Shown here: positions 51,601 through 63,759 of the stretch, piece by piece
Layout: the number at the start of each line of letters is the position of its first letter
How positions within the stretch are numbered: position 1 is the first letter of the stretch
Assembly: GCA_963070105.1 (NCBI GenBank)
Contig: OY718803.1
Span: 6,306,507-6,370,506 of the forward strand
Source: Litomosoides sigmodontis
Taxonomy: Eukaryota; Nematoda; Chromadorea; Rhabditida; Onchocercidae
Direction of reading: 5' to 3'
DNA length: 64,000 bases
Notes under the pieces: generated by a model
Told to the model about the DNA's origin: nothing
Database searches by the model: none
The model's input: only the letters and a program-made list of their open reading frames with translations
Position numbers and translations under genes: made by a program

Positions 51601-52681
51601 AGGAGGACACCGACGTACCTGAGGATATCCATTAGATGCATTAATGAAAATTTGCTTTTCATAGGTTTAGTTCAAATTTTCCAATTTTTTACAAGTTCAC
51701 GTAACAGAGGATTCGCTTCAGAGAATGCAAATATATGTAATACGTGCGAAGTACTCTTTAAAATGTTGCAGAAAGTCTCACTTGAAGACGATAAATTTAA
51801 AAAGAACCAAGCGGCAATGAATAAAAAAGCCAAAGAAAGCGTCAGTTAAATGATCCGTTCGATGTTCTTAGACTCAAACATGAAATATCACCTAAAGTTC
51901 TCGTTGTTTAATGAGGCGCTCACGTAAGGATTGATTTTATGTGATGCGAAAAATTGAACTCAAAAATTTTCACGACATACATATTATAATTGTACGTGTA
52001 ATTTTCATTTGTATTTGCACAATTTTGCAAAATTTTTATGCTTTGAAGGATAATAAAATTTGAAAAGAAATGAAGTAATTTTTGGAAAAACTGCAAAAAC
52101 TCTTAAAACTACGAATTTAAATTCGTAATTTAATTACAATATCGATTTGCGTGAATCAGTAAATTTGAAAAGTTGGAAAATTTTAAGGATCGTTCGTAGT
52201 TGCAGAAATAGGTGAGGCCCTCTCAGATACCTTTATTCCAAGAATCGAGAGAGATTCTGCCGCTTTTTGTCTTAACAATCATGAAAGTTAGAATATACGT
52301 AATACTGTATGTTGAAATTTGTGCAAATACATCAAAATTACTTTTCAGCTTATCAATTGCTGCTGCTAAATTAAGAGATTGACAATTAACGGATGGTCCT
52401 TTTTGCAATGTTTTTTTTTTAAAAAACATTTCTTGTTAAGGAAAAATAACTTAAAAGTTATTAGAAGCTGACCTGTCAGTTCCATCCGGACGCTCACATC
52501 CATTATTGCAATTGCATTTGACCACTTGCTGAAGGTCACTAAGCAAAGAGATCAGCTTTTGCTGGGTGTAGGAGGTCAGCGTATCATCAACATCACACAA
52601 CAATGAGGTAAGGCTAAAACCGTCCGCTTTACAAATCGTGTAATCCTCCAGGACAGTAGCAGAAGTAATACCAACTTTTAG
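48678..52681 (-). CDS. MOLO1/TPM-domain single-pass membrane protein (5' exon unresolved)
   Basis: Eight phase-consistent exons on the minus strand are 52473-52681, 51462-51618, 50934-51015, 50521-50615, 49734-49965, 49377-49582, 49103-49187 and 48678-48811 (399 residues without the leader). The extracellular part has YTICKADG, LLCDVDDTLTSYTQQKL, CNCNNGCERPDGTDR, then YVGVLLVTNS and NTDCNNGLLIIYIKDRK, the TPM (Psb32/MOLO-1) fold with its characteristic cysteines. A membrane segment (PIVGLLLALVIVLLVIAILL) is followed by FLARFCCCC, a likely palmitoylation site, and a Ser/Pro-rich cytosolic tail of about 170 residues ending TCTDFIY. MOLO-1 of C. elegans is an auxiliary subunit that boosts levamisole-type acetylcholine receptors. 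This is a family member, not necessarily its orthologue. The signal-peptide exon was not found with confidence: a hydrophobic frame near 55042 and one near 56040 are candidates. Confidence 0.85.
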
Positions 52682-55600
52682 CTGCAAAATTCAATTTCAC
52701 AAAGTCCTATTAAATTTCATTTGGCTAATTTAGTCTAATCATTAATCTATGGATTACACATCTCATTAATAACTAACCATACCATCTAATCATAGATACT
52801 GTACTAATTATGTTGCATTGTTTAACTGGCAAAAAGTGTAATGCTAAGCATATGTGACAGTTAAAGCATTATTTTAGTAACGAGAATTAAAAGTAACCTC
52901 ATTTATAGGAATAAATAGAATGGCTACCGATAAAAGTGAACATTATAAACGACATATCGTACGTGCTACAATGCCAGTAATTTCTATTAATTAACCCAGT
53001 AAAATTAATGATTCATTGATGGGTCAAGGCTTCGTACAAATGAATGAATAAACTTCGCATAATCTATAATTTGAGCTAAGCGAAGAATTTCTACAGTTAA
53101 GAAATTCAGCCAATATGATATTTTTGGAAAAAAGTGAATTGAAATTTCCTATCTAACAGTAATATAAAGTATTTTAGATAAGGAACTGAATGGTACTGTA
53201 AAAGTAATCTAATTTTGATCACTCATTTATCATTTTTCGTTTGAAATTTATGTGCAATGATGAAAACGAGAAATACACGCAACGGATAGGAACGAACGAT
53301 ACATCAATTCTCACAGCTATCATTTAAACATTTCCATTTCACAGGAAACGAACTGTTCTTGGAAAAATCATATCAACCGGAGCTGTAGCTCTAAGCAAAC
53401 AATCAGTGCTTTGTTGTGTGATGCCGAAAGGTTTGAAATATTTTAAGGGAAGGAAAAGGAGCGCTGCAACTATTCAGCAGAACACAGCAATTCTTTTTCC
53501 TGCTAGATGAGAGCAATGCAATGAAGCAGAGGGAAGGGTTGGATTATATTGGAGTTCATTTCATATTAAATTACTTTCAGTTTTAATGTGGAAAAACTTT
53601 AGAAGACATGATTGAATGGCATTGCTAAATTGAAATATTAAAAGAAATATTTTTTTGAAATAGTTAAATATATTTATTTTCCACTAAAGAGTTGCTACTT
53701 CAAAATTATTATGCTTTGATGTTTCCTTTCCCCTCAATTTAGTAACGCACTCGTTAATTGAAGTGATTAACGCCTCCCCCCTCCCCACATATCCATCAAT
53801 CTGTTTTAATTAAAATTTAATTTACTGTAAATAAAAATTTCATCAGAAATAGATGATACGATAAAAAGGAGAAAAAGTGCAGGGAATATTGAGATAGATA
53901 AGGCATATCGCACTCCTACAGAAAAACCAGTAATTGAACGTGTATTCTCATTATGTTAACGTTTTATTATAAATCCGAAATAATTTTTCAGAAAACGAAA
54001 TTTAAGAAAAGATCGCTGAAAATAACCAATGGAATAATTTATCAATGGTAAGATACGATTGGAAAGTGATCGCTTAAGCGCAATCATCAAAGTGTACCAG
54101 TTAATTTATCTGTTAACTCAGTAATTTCGAATGAATGCTCAACTTTAATTCTCTTCCGTTAAAGCACTGTAATGTAAGGCTCATTATCTTCTCCTCCTTA
54201 CCTCTCCCTTCAAAAGAGAGAGAGAGAACTTCTCACTTGAGATGAGAAAGAAGAAAAGAACGTTGATAAATCAAACAAAGCAGAAATTCTTAGAAATAAC
54301 AGTATTTACAGCCATTATGAGGAAGTAATGTGGCATGCCTTCCCTCTCCCAACGAGTATTTCCTTAATTTTTTTGGTCAATTTCCCATAGAAATTCTCAT
54401 CTAAGAGAAAATTAAATTTTGATTGCAATAGATTGTGGTGAATACGAGAATATGACGGAGCATTAATCATTGCGATATCACTCGTTGCTGAGTTAGTTCA
54501 TCATCGATAAATCGAATCCATCCAATCAGAACAGCAACTTTTGGAAAAGCATATTAATTATTTTTAATTGCAATCGATTAATTATTTAAAAGGAACAACA
54601 ATTCTGCTGCTTGATGATTCAAGAAAAGAAATTAATAACACATATGCAGCGATCTCTCTCTCTCCCTCTACCCTTTTCTCTCTCTTCCTAACGTTCCTTT
54701 CTCTGTCTTACAGGAAGTAATCAGGAAAGGATGGGACCTTTTACGTAAATATTTCATTAACTGAGGAGACGAAATACAATTCTTGTTAGGTTTCCTAAAG
54801 GTTTACTCTGTGCGGCAAAGGGACGCGTCTATTGTTTACTTGCTGCAATAAGTTTAATTTTAAATTTTACAAATTTAGAAGATGAAATAAGAGAGAATAA
54901 ATGAAATAATAAAAGTTACTATAATGAATATGAAATGAAAAATAATAAAAATAAATAAAATAATAATAGTCAAGATAATAAACGAAATGAAACCAACACG
55001 TAAAAGAAGTAACGTAGAAATGATGCCAAAGAAGTGTCCCATAATTACGAGAATTTGACGATCCAATAAAACGTCCTTTGCACAGGCCTACACTCAACTT
55101 TGCGGTTGAACTGCATGGAAGAAGATACTACTGGCCGTTATCAGTCCTTTGTTATTCAAAACCAGCAACTTAAAATAGTACAGAAGTGTGGTTAAGCGTG
55201 AAAGAGAATATCCGAACATTGCAGATTACACTTCGACAGGAATTTTTAATTTTAGAAATAACAGATCAGCAACGGCTAATTGCCGGTTTGTACCGCGAAG
55301 AGAAGTAAAGTTGTTCTTCTCCTTCCTCTTCTTCCCTTGCTTTCTCCTATTAGAAGAGCGATCTACAACTGGCCGACATGTTAGATCGTAACGAAATTAT
55401 AAATTAAATTTGGAGCAACGAGAAATACAGTTCATTAGTGTTACATTGCATATCAGTGATTAATGACTAAAGTGTAAAATCAAAGTTTACGTATTGTCTG
55501 CTATGAAAACATGGTGAACAAATTTATTTCCTACCCGCAAATCATTGCATCAAAGTTTTGCACTAATTAGAAATTAAATTAATGAGAAGTAAATATTGAT

Positions 55601-57590
55601 TTAATTAGTTGTACCGAAAACTGGCATGCCTACAGAGTCATAAATTTCAAATTGAAAATGAGCAAATTCAAACGGCAAGTCACCATATATCGGAATTGGA
55701 CGCAGGGAAGTTGAAGGGGGCAGTAACAGATGAAACAATAACATTTAATAATACAATGTAGGATGTTTATAATCATTTTGTAAAAGAAATACCCACAAAT
55801 TAAAGATAACTTATCGCAAATACCTAGGAAATTAATGAATGATAGAGAGAGAGAGGGTGGGAGGGTGAGAGGGAGAGAGGGAGAATAATAAAAGGAAAAT
55901 TGATAGATTACAGAGATTCCTGATCTTCCGAGCGGGGTATCCGGTTTGTTGTTGTCGTCTTGCATGAGAATTTCTTTATCAGACGCCTCATTCCTTTCTT
56001 CATTTCTTGTGATACAAAGCAACAGCATTATCATCATCATCGTTTAACCAAGTAGTAGTCCTCCCTACTTCTACTTCCACAACCTGTTTGCTTGAGGGTG
56101 TGCATCACCACCCTTACCCATTACTCCTTCATCTTATCTTTACTGCGCCACTTCTTAATCGATTCTAATCACCGCTTACTTTCAAAATAATAATAAGCAA
56201 TAGCCAATAGACCATAGTAATAAACAATCAACAGTAATAATAATAGTAGCAGTGGCAGTGGTAGTGATAGCATGCTAATTCACGAAGGATGTCGCAGTTG
56301 AATTCCCACGCACGGCTGTAATTCAAGTGGGAGAAGTTCAAACATTGGCTCAAAGGAGTGATAGGCAAGGGATTTCACTGTCTTCTGAATAAAGTGGAAT
56401 CTTACATCCAATCCTTCCCAATCCACCTAAATTCAGTAAAGGAATCAATCTCACTTGGCAGTATTTGCAGAACGTTTGTTGACAAACAGCAGCAAATTAT
56501 GTTATAACAAAATATTTCTGAGCAGTAAATGTTCTGCAACTCCTAATTATTGCAGCAGTAGTACTTGCTTAAAAGATTATTTCTTTTGAGTTCAAAGTTT
56601 CGAATTTGCTAATTCTATCGAAGGACTAATACTACTCACTCTTCCTGGAAAACCTTTAATTTCACTTTTATTCATTGTTTTTGTGCACGAAAACGTGAAT
56701 AGTTTGTTACCCAATGAATATCGTTAAAAAAAATATTTCCTTTGCACATTAATACTTTAACAACAATCGTTTATTATGTATTTGGCGGATGAAAGTATCG
56801 CATGGTGCTACAGTCATCAATATGCTATCGACTAACATGAAAAGTTCACATTTTTAAATTTCATATCGTCAACATTTGTTCCACTTACAGTCCTTTTTGA
56901 CCCAAATTCATGTAACTCAGTTGAAGAAAGTATTACGAGCATTGAATAATAAATGCATCACAATTCCAAATATTTAACTAACGAAACAATTCTACCTATT
57001 AAATACCTATATATTCTACCTATTAAACAAATGAAGCAATTATCATTTTCAACTCTTTATGATTGCTATTTCGAATGGACTCGCTCATGTAGCAATACGT
57101 GTAGTGGCAGCAATGCATCTCGAAACCAAGACAACAAGTTTCACGTCAAGGCCGCATAAAAAAGAACCTTCCATAGTTGAAGTTCGATGAGGTGCGGTTT
57201 GTGTTAGTGGCGTGTAGGAAGGAGGGAGTTTTATTGAGATAACAGTGATTGGGGGCAGCCTTTTTTTTTTTTTTTAACTGCGATTGTTATGCGAATAGCG
57301 ATTTATAAAAAGAATGGTTATTTTAATTCAAATAGCGTGGAAGTATCGATAAAGGTAGGTCTCATCCTGTAGATGTCTTTCTTTTTTTGTTTTTTTCCAT
57401 CACAGATTTCTCATTGTGAAGGTCTTTATTTTGTGATAGCATATCCGTTTTATTTAATTTGCATTTGTTCGATACTTAACGTACTTCTACAACATACATT
57501 TCGAGCAGTAAATGTGAAAGGATTTTCCGTGGTATAAGAATCTTCGAGTGATAATTGTATTTTTGAATTTTGCAATAGCACAATGACTAA
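52682..57590. other. Divergent 4.9-kb gap
   Basis: It lies between the MOLO1-domain gene and SDF2, and probably holds the former's missing signal-peptide exon and a long first intron. Open frames at 54867-55097 and 55630-56040 (-) begin with hydrophobic runs but cannot be joined with certainty. There is GA-rich low-complexity sequence at about 55840-55885, a duplicated ATTCTACCTATTAAA at about 56988-57028, and CT-rich tracts near 54655. Confidence 0.45.
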
Positions 57591-57602
57591 ATGATTTTCC
57601 AG
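57591..57602 (+). promoter_or_regulatory. Candidate trans-splice acceptor of SDF2
   Basis: ATGATTTTCCAG ends exactly at the base before the SDF2 ATG. With no upstream coding exon seen, spliced-leader addition directly at the start codon is the simplest reading. Confidence 0.55.
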
Positions 57603-58815
57603 ATGTTTTTGAAGTTTTTGGTGCTGTCTATTTTGTATTTTGTAACTCTGAATACGTCTCAAACCTATGACGAATTTGTAACTTGCGGATCAGTTGTGAA
57701 GCTAAAGAATAACCAGGAAGGTGAGGAGGCAAATCCATCAGATTTCATAAATTAGCGGATTTAGGGACATAAAAAAGTTTTTTTATCGATTTTTTGCACT
57801 TTAACGATAAATTTGTTTCTCTGTATGCTGCAAAGGTGTTCCTTATCTTCATGCAACTTACAATATTCAGTATTCAGGTGTTCGTTTACATTCACATGAT
57901 GTAAAATACGGATCTGGTAGTGGCCAGCAATCGGTAACTGCTGTAGAAGATGGAGATGATGTGAATTCTCATTGGCAGGTTCTTGCCGGTGAGTTATATT
58001 CATTTACCTCACGTTGTTTTTGTATCAAAAAACTATTTGTATTATTCTGTACGGACATGCAACATATTTTTAATGGCATCTAAACAACGCAGTCATGTTT
58101 TTGTTGCATTCTTCTAATTCAGCGATAAAAGGAAATTGCAAGAGAGGAGAGCCAGTGAAATGTAACAGTAAAATACGTTTAAAGCATTTAACGACTGGAT
58201 GCCATCTTCACAGTCACTTATTTGCCGCACCGCTCACAAAGGAGGATCAAGTAATTATTATATTTTCGGACTCTCTTATAAATTTCTGATTATGTATGTG
58301 CACAAGTATTTCATAAAAGAGGGCATAAAATGAGCCAATGTTCTTCATTTCCCATTATTTTCATTACGGGAATATTTGAATAAGATGATTTTCCTAAAGG
58401 AAGTGTCGTGCTTTGGAAACACTGAAAGCGATTCTGGCGATAATTGGATGGTTGTGTGTAGTAATGATGTATGGCTTAGGAAGAATGCTGTAAAGCTGAA
58501 GCATGAAGACACTGGTTTGTTTTAGCATTTTAATTTGTTAATTTGAGTCGATACGGTAGAAGCAAATTTAAGGTTCAGAGGTCTTTTTTAATATCTAGTG
58601 AGTCTTTCGTTATATTTTTGGTTGTGAATTGTATTTTCAGTACTTACCAACTTTTATGGGCTATAATTTTAGGCAAATTTTTGGCAATAAGTGGCAAACA
58701 GTACGGAAGGCCTATAAATGGGCAGTATGAGGTGGTGGCTATTTCTACGTCGAAAAATGCGGCTTTATGGAAAACGGCTGAAGGTATTTTCGTGTTAGGC
58801 TCAAGTACTCCTTAA
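57603..58815 (+). CDS. SDF2: Stromal cell-derived factor 2-like ER protein, MIR domains
   Basis: SDF2 family proteins are ER lumenal factors that associate with DnaJ and Hsp70 chaperones and with O-mannosylation. Five phase-consistent exons, 57603-57720, 57878-57988, 58123-58250, 58400-58514 and 58673-58815, give 204 residues (human 211). A signal peptide (KFLVLSILYFVTLNTSQT) is followed by the MIR repeats: VTCGSVVKLKN, VRLHSHDVKYGSGSGQQSVT, HWQVLA, CKRGEPVKCNSKIRLKHL, TGCHLHSHLFAAPL, EVSCFG, NWMVVC and KHEDTGKFLAISGKQYGRP. The C-terminus carries WKTAEGIFVLG and ends GSSTP, with no HDEL-type retention signal, as in SDF2 rather than SDF2L1. All domains are intact. The next gene on the strand starts about 1.3 kb downstream. 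Confidence 0.97.
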
Positions 58816-60130
58816 GTTTTTGTGTCGACCGAATAATCTGGAATATCAGCACATTTCTGAGTCTATAGCTATGGCTTACTAATAAGATTCATGTTATTTA
58901 TTGAATGGTTATCTAATTTGTTATGAATCCAATGCTCATGGTTTGTATTTCTCTGATTAGACATTTTTGTGATTTGTGAATGGTCTTTGTCTTTGTGTAC
59001 GAATATATAGATAGTAGGTTATGATTCGTCGGTTAAGTGTAATTTAATAATTCGATACTTCAAAAGAAATGAGAAAAATAACGTATTATTTTTTATGTAC
59101 AAAATCGGCTTGCAATTGAACCTACCAGTTTTTATAGATTAAGGATTTATTGTTGTCGTTTTTCTATGTTATTTCGTGCCACAACTAATAGTTATATCTA
59201 TTAACATATTTTTTAGGAACATGCGTTGTAGTACATTTTCAGAAGAACATGGAGCACTACCGTTTGTAAAGTTGTTTTTTAAAAAATTCTCGTGTAAGTG
59301 TTGTGATTTCAAAATTCTTCTGTTTTTCAAGTACTGGAAAACATTTTCTGGAAAATTAGAGTTCCATAATAATTAATCATTTTGTTAGTTTTCCGTGTGC
59401 AGCTGGGGGAAATTGACATTTGTTACAAAACCAAGGTCATATCAAGGAATTTATGGTATTTCCTTCAACTTGTCCATTTTGGACATCGTTATATATTGTT
59501 TGATTGTTTGTACTTGGAGCCATTGCGTTGTTCGTTTTTAAGTATTCGGTGATGGATTGTTGGCTATATGCTCATGCAAGTTCCACCAATTGTTTTTGTA
59601 TTATTTATGTTTCTCATGTTGTTATTAACTTTATTTGACATAAGAGTTTCAGCTCAAACTTAATTTTAATCAAAATTTAATCTGTTTACTAAAGCACTTA
59701 GAAAGTGTGAAGCGCTGTTAATGTGGGTTTTTCAGTATAGAACATTCTTAAACTTTTTGTTACGCTGCGATAAGTGATTTTGGCATTTTGTGTTCATAGT
59801 ATTAATTTACGTATGTTTCTATAAATAGTTGAGACATTTTGAACAGTTTTCACCTGTCATAAATTAAACCAAATTACATTGAAAATTTTTGTAACTAAAT
59901 AAAGTTAGATTTGAGAGGTCAGAAAAGCTTGTTGTTATAGGTTTTCTTTACAAGATGCAATATGGAGTGTTGTTATTTTTAAGTATAAATAGTAAATTTT
60001 CTGCAGTTCTGTGTTTGGGAGTAGTAGTTTTTGCTTTGATATATGATTTACTTACTTGTATTACTCTTACATATTTAACATACCTGTGCCTCAAAATTCT
60101 TTAATTAACTTTAATTTCGCTTGTTTGTTT
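58816..60130. other. Intergenic region
   Basis: T-rich sequence between SDF2 and eIF3h on the same strand. No exon is supported. Confidence 0.55.
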
Positions 60131-60141
60131 TTATTTTTTAG
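60131..60141 (+). promoter_or_regulatory. Candidate trans-splice acceptor of eIF3h
   Basis: TTATTTTTTAG ends 13 bases before the eIF3h ATG. It follows a T-rich tract and has no upstream coding exon, as expected for a spliced-leader site. Confidence 0.5.
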
Positions 60142-60154
60142 AAATTTGCGAACG

Positions 60155-62315
60155 ATGTCAACTATTCCCGTAGCAGTTGCAGGTCCAAGTATTGTGCAAT
60201 TCGTGCAGATAGATAGTTTGGTATGTTCTTTGCTTAGCATGCTACGCTTACGTGTTTTAAACTAACATGTTTCATTTTTACAATGAACCTCGTTATTGTT
60301 TCTGAAAATTTGAGGAGAACGTCGTTTGGAATCAAATTTATGAAGCATTGCAATGCTGAAGTCTTTGTGTGAATTATAACTGAGAAGATCATTTCAGGTT
60401 ATCATGAAAATCGTGAAGCATGTTGACTCAGAAATGTATGCAGGCCTAAACGAAGTAGCTGGTGAAGCGTGTCAGGGGCTACTGACTGGTTAGCGTCTTC
60501 TTTTATTTACCAAAATTTTGCTACTTACAACTTGTAAACTTTTTTTAAGTTTATTATGACTTGTTTCCATGATCATTCTTACATTTTAAGTTGTTTTTAA
60601 AGTAAAACATGAATTAAGGCTTGGTGGCAAGTGATGACCGTCGTTTGGAAATTACAAATTGTTTTCCAACAGCCAGGGCTGAGCCCATGCTTGATGGTGA
60701 TGAAATAGCGCAAAACAATGCATTTTATGAAGAGCAAAAACAAGCAGAGATGTTGGATATGCTTCGAAAATTCAGGTTCTGTCGTTCTATTTAATTTTTT
60801 TTGTTAATTCTCAGGATTTGAGGCTCTACAGGTACATTTCTCCAATCTTAAATATTCCATTATTCATTTCAGAGATATGAATATTGATTATGAGCTAGTT
60901 GGATTTTACCAAGCTCACCCATTCGGCGCTTGTTTTGCTCAGGAAACAATAGATTCATTAATCGATTACCAAGCAAGTGTACCAGACGGAGTTGTGCTTA
61001 TTTATGGTAAACAAATGTATCATTGCATAACAATTGATTTTTTCCCATTATCTGAAAGTTTTGTTGAACAACTAAATTGCTAGTGGTTTGATTTCTTCAA
61101 AATAATGTTACAGATCCTGTGAAAACTCGTCAAGGACAGCTGAGCATACGAGCTTATCGTTTATCAACAAAAGCTCTAGAAATGAGTTTAGATGGTGACT
61201 GGTCACCAGAGAGGTAAGATGTCTCTATTTTTTTAATAACAAAATAACAGTAGCTCCACTGTTATACAAGTTTTATAAATGAGACTTTTATTAGCTTTCA
61301 CTTTCTAGCTCATTTTTACGATTTTTTTTTAGTACGAGAGCAACTGGCTTGACATATGAGAATATGCTTGAAGAATTACCTGTCGTCATTAAAAATAGTC
61401 ACCTAGTGAATGTGATGCTAGCTGAATTAGCACTTGAAGGTGGTTGTGCAATTCAGCGAGCATCCTCTCATCTCGAACTTGGGACCCGGAGGTTTTTTTT
61501 TTTTTGAAATGATTTCGAGCTGTAAAATATAGAATATAGAAGTTTCAATTTCTCTTTATCTTCAAATCCATTGCGAATGTTTTAAAACTGTTATTTCATG
61601 TATCGATTTATCGCAGGTCTTTGGAAAAATGTCTTCGTTCGTTGATGAGCGATGTTGATGACCTTAATAGAACAGTTATGGCATACACGAAATACGTGGC
61701 TGATAAGCAACGCCATGACTTAACAGTTTATAATGCTATGCAGAAAAGGGTTAGTTTATACTACATATTTTCGTGCGATTTGATTAACTGCTTTTCATCT
61801 AGCTTTTGTATCATCATCCTCTCACCCAGTTAGCTCTTTTACAGCAGGCGGAAAATGAGCAACGAGAAGCTCGTGGTGAACCTCCACTGTCATTTGATGA
61901 CATAAAAAAGATGAAACCACCTCAATTAACAACCAAATGCGGGATGTTGGAAAGTTTTTTATGTTCGTCGGATGCGCGAGCCCATTCCGACTACGCTGCG
62001 GAGGTCTGTTACACTGATTCTTTTTCATTGTACTTTTTCCTGAGCAAGTAAACAAAAGAAATATTACAAACGATACCAGTTCGGAAAAAGTGCCCTTGGA
62101 TGGGCTATCATTTAACAGTAGTTAGTATAATTTCTCATACATTTTTTCTGGTATTATTAATCTCTTACTGCAGATCATTATTTATTGCTTTCTAAATCAT
62201 AGCGGCTTTTAAAATTCTGCAGGTTACCAGTGAGAATATTGCAAAATTATTCTTGGCAGAAGCGATAGTAGAATCACATGATTCAAGAGACCGCGGTGAA
62301 GCAGCAGCGCGATAA
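60155..62315 (+). CDS. eif-3.H: Translation initiation factor eIF3 subunit H (MPN domain)
   Basis: eIF3h is part of the eIF3 complex that assembles the 43S pre-initiation complex in the cytoplasm. Nine phase-consistent exons, 60155-60220, 60398-60488, 60619-60775, 60873-61006, 61114-61213, 61333-61491, 61617-61749, 61845-62003 and 62223-62315, give 363 residues (human 352). The MPN domain begins VQFVQIDSLVVMKIVKH and continues with ACQGLLTGLV, LEITNCFPTAR, YELVGFYQAHPFGACF and SLIDYQAS. The HxHx(7)Sx2D metal motif of active MPN+ enzymes is absent (QAHP where HxH is needed), so it should be a non-catalytic MPN domain, as known for eIF3h. The C-terminal part has ENMLEELPVVIKNSHLVN, NRTVMAYTKYV, EPPLSFDDIKKMKPP and ENIAKLFLAEAI, typical of the family. 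The N-terminus is short, MSTIPVAVAG, and the start codon is the first in frame after the acceptor. Confidence 0.97.
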
Positions 62316-62657
62316 AGTAGAATTGATTTTGCTTATGACTGATATTATAAATCATTTTTTGATTGATTTTAATTTATATTAATGGTGGTTTAAATTTTAT
62401 AAAAAATTTTGCTTAGTCTCTGATACATTTGTTCAAAGTAAACGGGACATTTTTATGGTTCGGAGATTTTGCGGAGGTTTGTTCAATTTGTTCGTAACTG
62501 GTTTTGTAACCAAGTCTCAGTCTAGCTTTTTTAAGGAAGTTTAAATTCCAATGAATGGGCTAGATGAGTTTTAGAATTTTGAAGCAAATTATCAGACAAA
62601 AATTAAACGATTTATTCTCCAAAAATGAAATTTGTGGGACAATACTACGATCTTAAA

Positions 62658-62784
<127 letters not shown>

Positions 62785-63443
62785 CTAAAAATTTTGATTT
62801 TATACACTTACAAAATAGTGGTTTATATGTTAGGGCAGAATATTTATGGTCACAGTTACTTGGTGGACAAGTCATTTATTGAGTAAAAATATCATTATTT
62901 TGATCGATTTTCCAAGCTTCCGGCTCTCGTTATCCAAATTCTGAAGTATCTTGTGTTTTAAAGAAATCAAAACGAGGCTTTCCGTGTGCAGCATCTTTCT
63001 TTTTTATCCTGAACGCAGGTGGGTTGCATAACTGAACATGTTTATGTCTATCGAAAAACTTTTCCATGACAACTGACGAGCAAAGTGTTCGTGAGCTGCT
63101 GCCGTTGAGTTCTTCGCGTATTGGTAATTTATAAGTAATAATAAATAAGGAGTGTGAATATAAAATGTAGGAGATTGTGTTATTATGTAAATTGTTTCTG
63201 AGTTGTCTTCTAACATTATGCAAAGTCCCAATTATCATGTACTAACTAGTTTGATTTCTGAGGTGTTTGTCAAATCTAGAAGAAACCCCTGTAGATGACT
63301 CACAGTGTGATGTGTTTTCGGCTTTTTATGGAACTGTATTTTTTGCAAATGTGATTTTTCGGCTATGAATTATGAGAGCAAAAAAATTTCCAGAAGGTTC
63401 TCAAATTTTAGCGTTCTCGTCCATTGTGATTTAACAGTTAAAA

Positions 63444-63467
63444 ATGGTTCTCACATCAGTGTATTTG
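63444..63467 (+). CDS. Possible first coding exon of a gene leaving the window
   Basis: ATG GTT CTC opens an eight-codon frame (MVLTSVYL) that ends exactly at a strong donor, TTG/GTAAGTTT. A TTTAACAG acceptor-like site precedes it by five bases. No downstream exon is recognisable before the window ends, so this is only a hint. Confidence 0.25.
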
Positions 63468-63710
63468 GTAAGTTTATTGGGGGAAAGAAGTCGAAGTGCT
63501 GTTTTTCTGAACATCGATTTTTTTGATATTTTTTCATACCTTTTTTCCGCATTAAATTAAAATACATCAGAAAAGCTTACCTTTCAGAGATACCTTTTTA
63601 TTTTTCATTGGATAATTAAGTACTCATCATGTTTCCTTTCCCGCTCAGACTTGCATTATTTCTAAATATTTGAATTGAAATTAACTTTTGTTAAAAAAAT
63701 GAAAAAAAAA

Positions 63711-63759
63711 CATAAATAATGAATTATTGAATAAAAAAACATAAATAATGAATTATTGA
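63711..63759. repeat. Two-copy direct repeat
   Basis: The unit CATAAATAATGAATTATTGA occurs twice, separated by an A-rich spacer: a recent tandem duplication of about 29 bases. Confidence 0.9.

Noticed and set aside
52223..52429. Minus-strand frame as an exon of the MOLO1 gene
   Set aside because: The flanking exons join in phase as GTDR-YVGV without it, and it has no family features.
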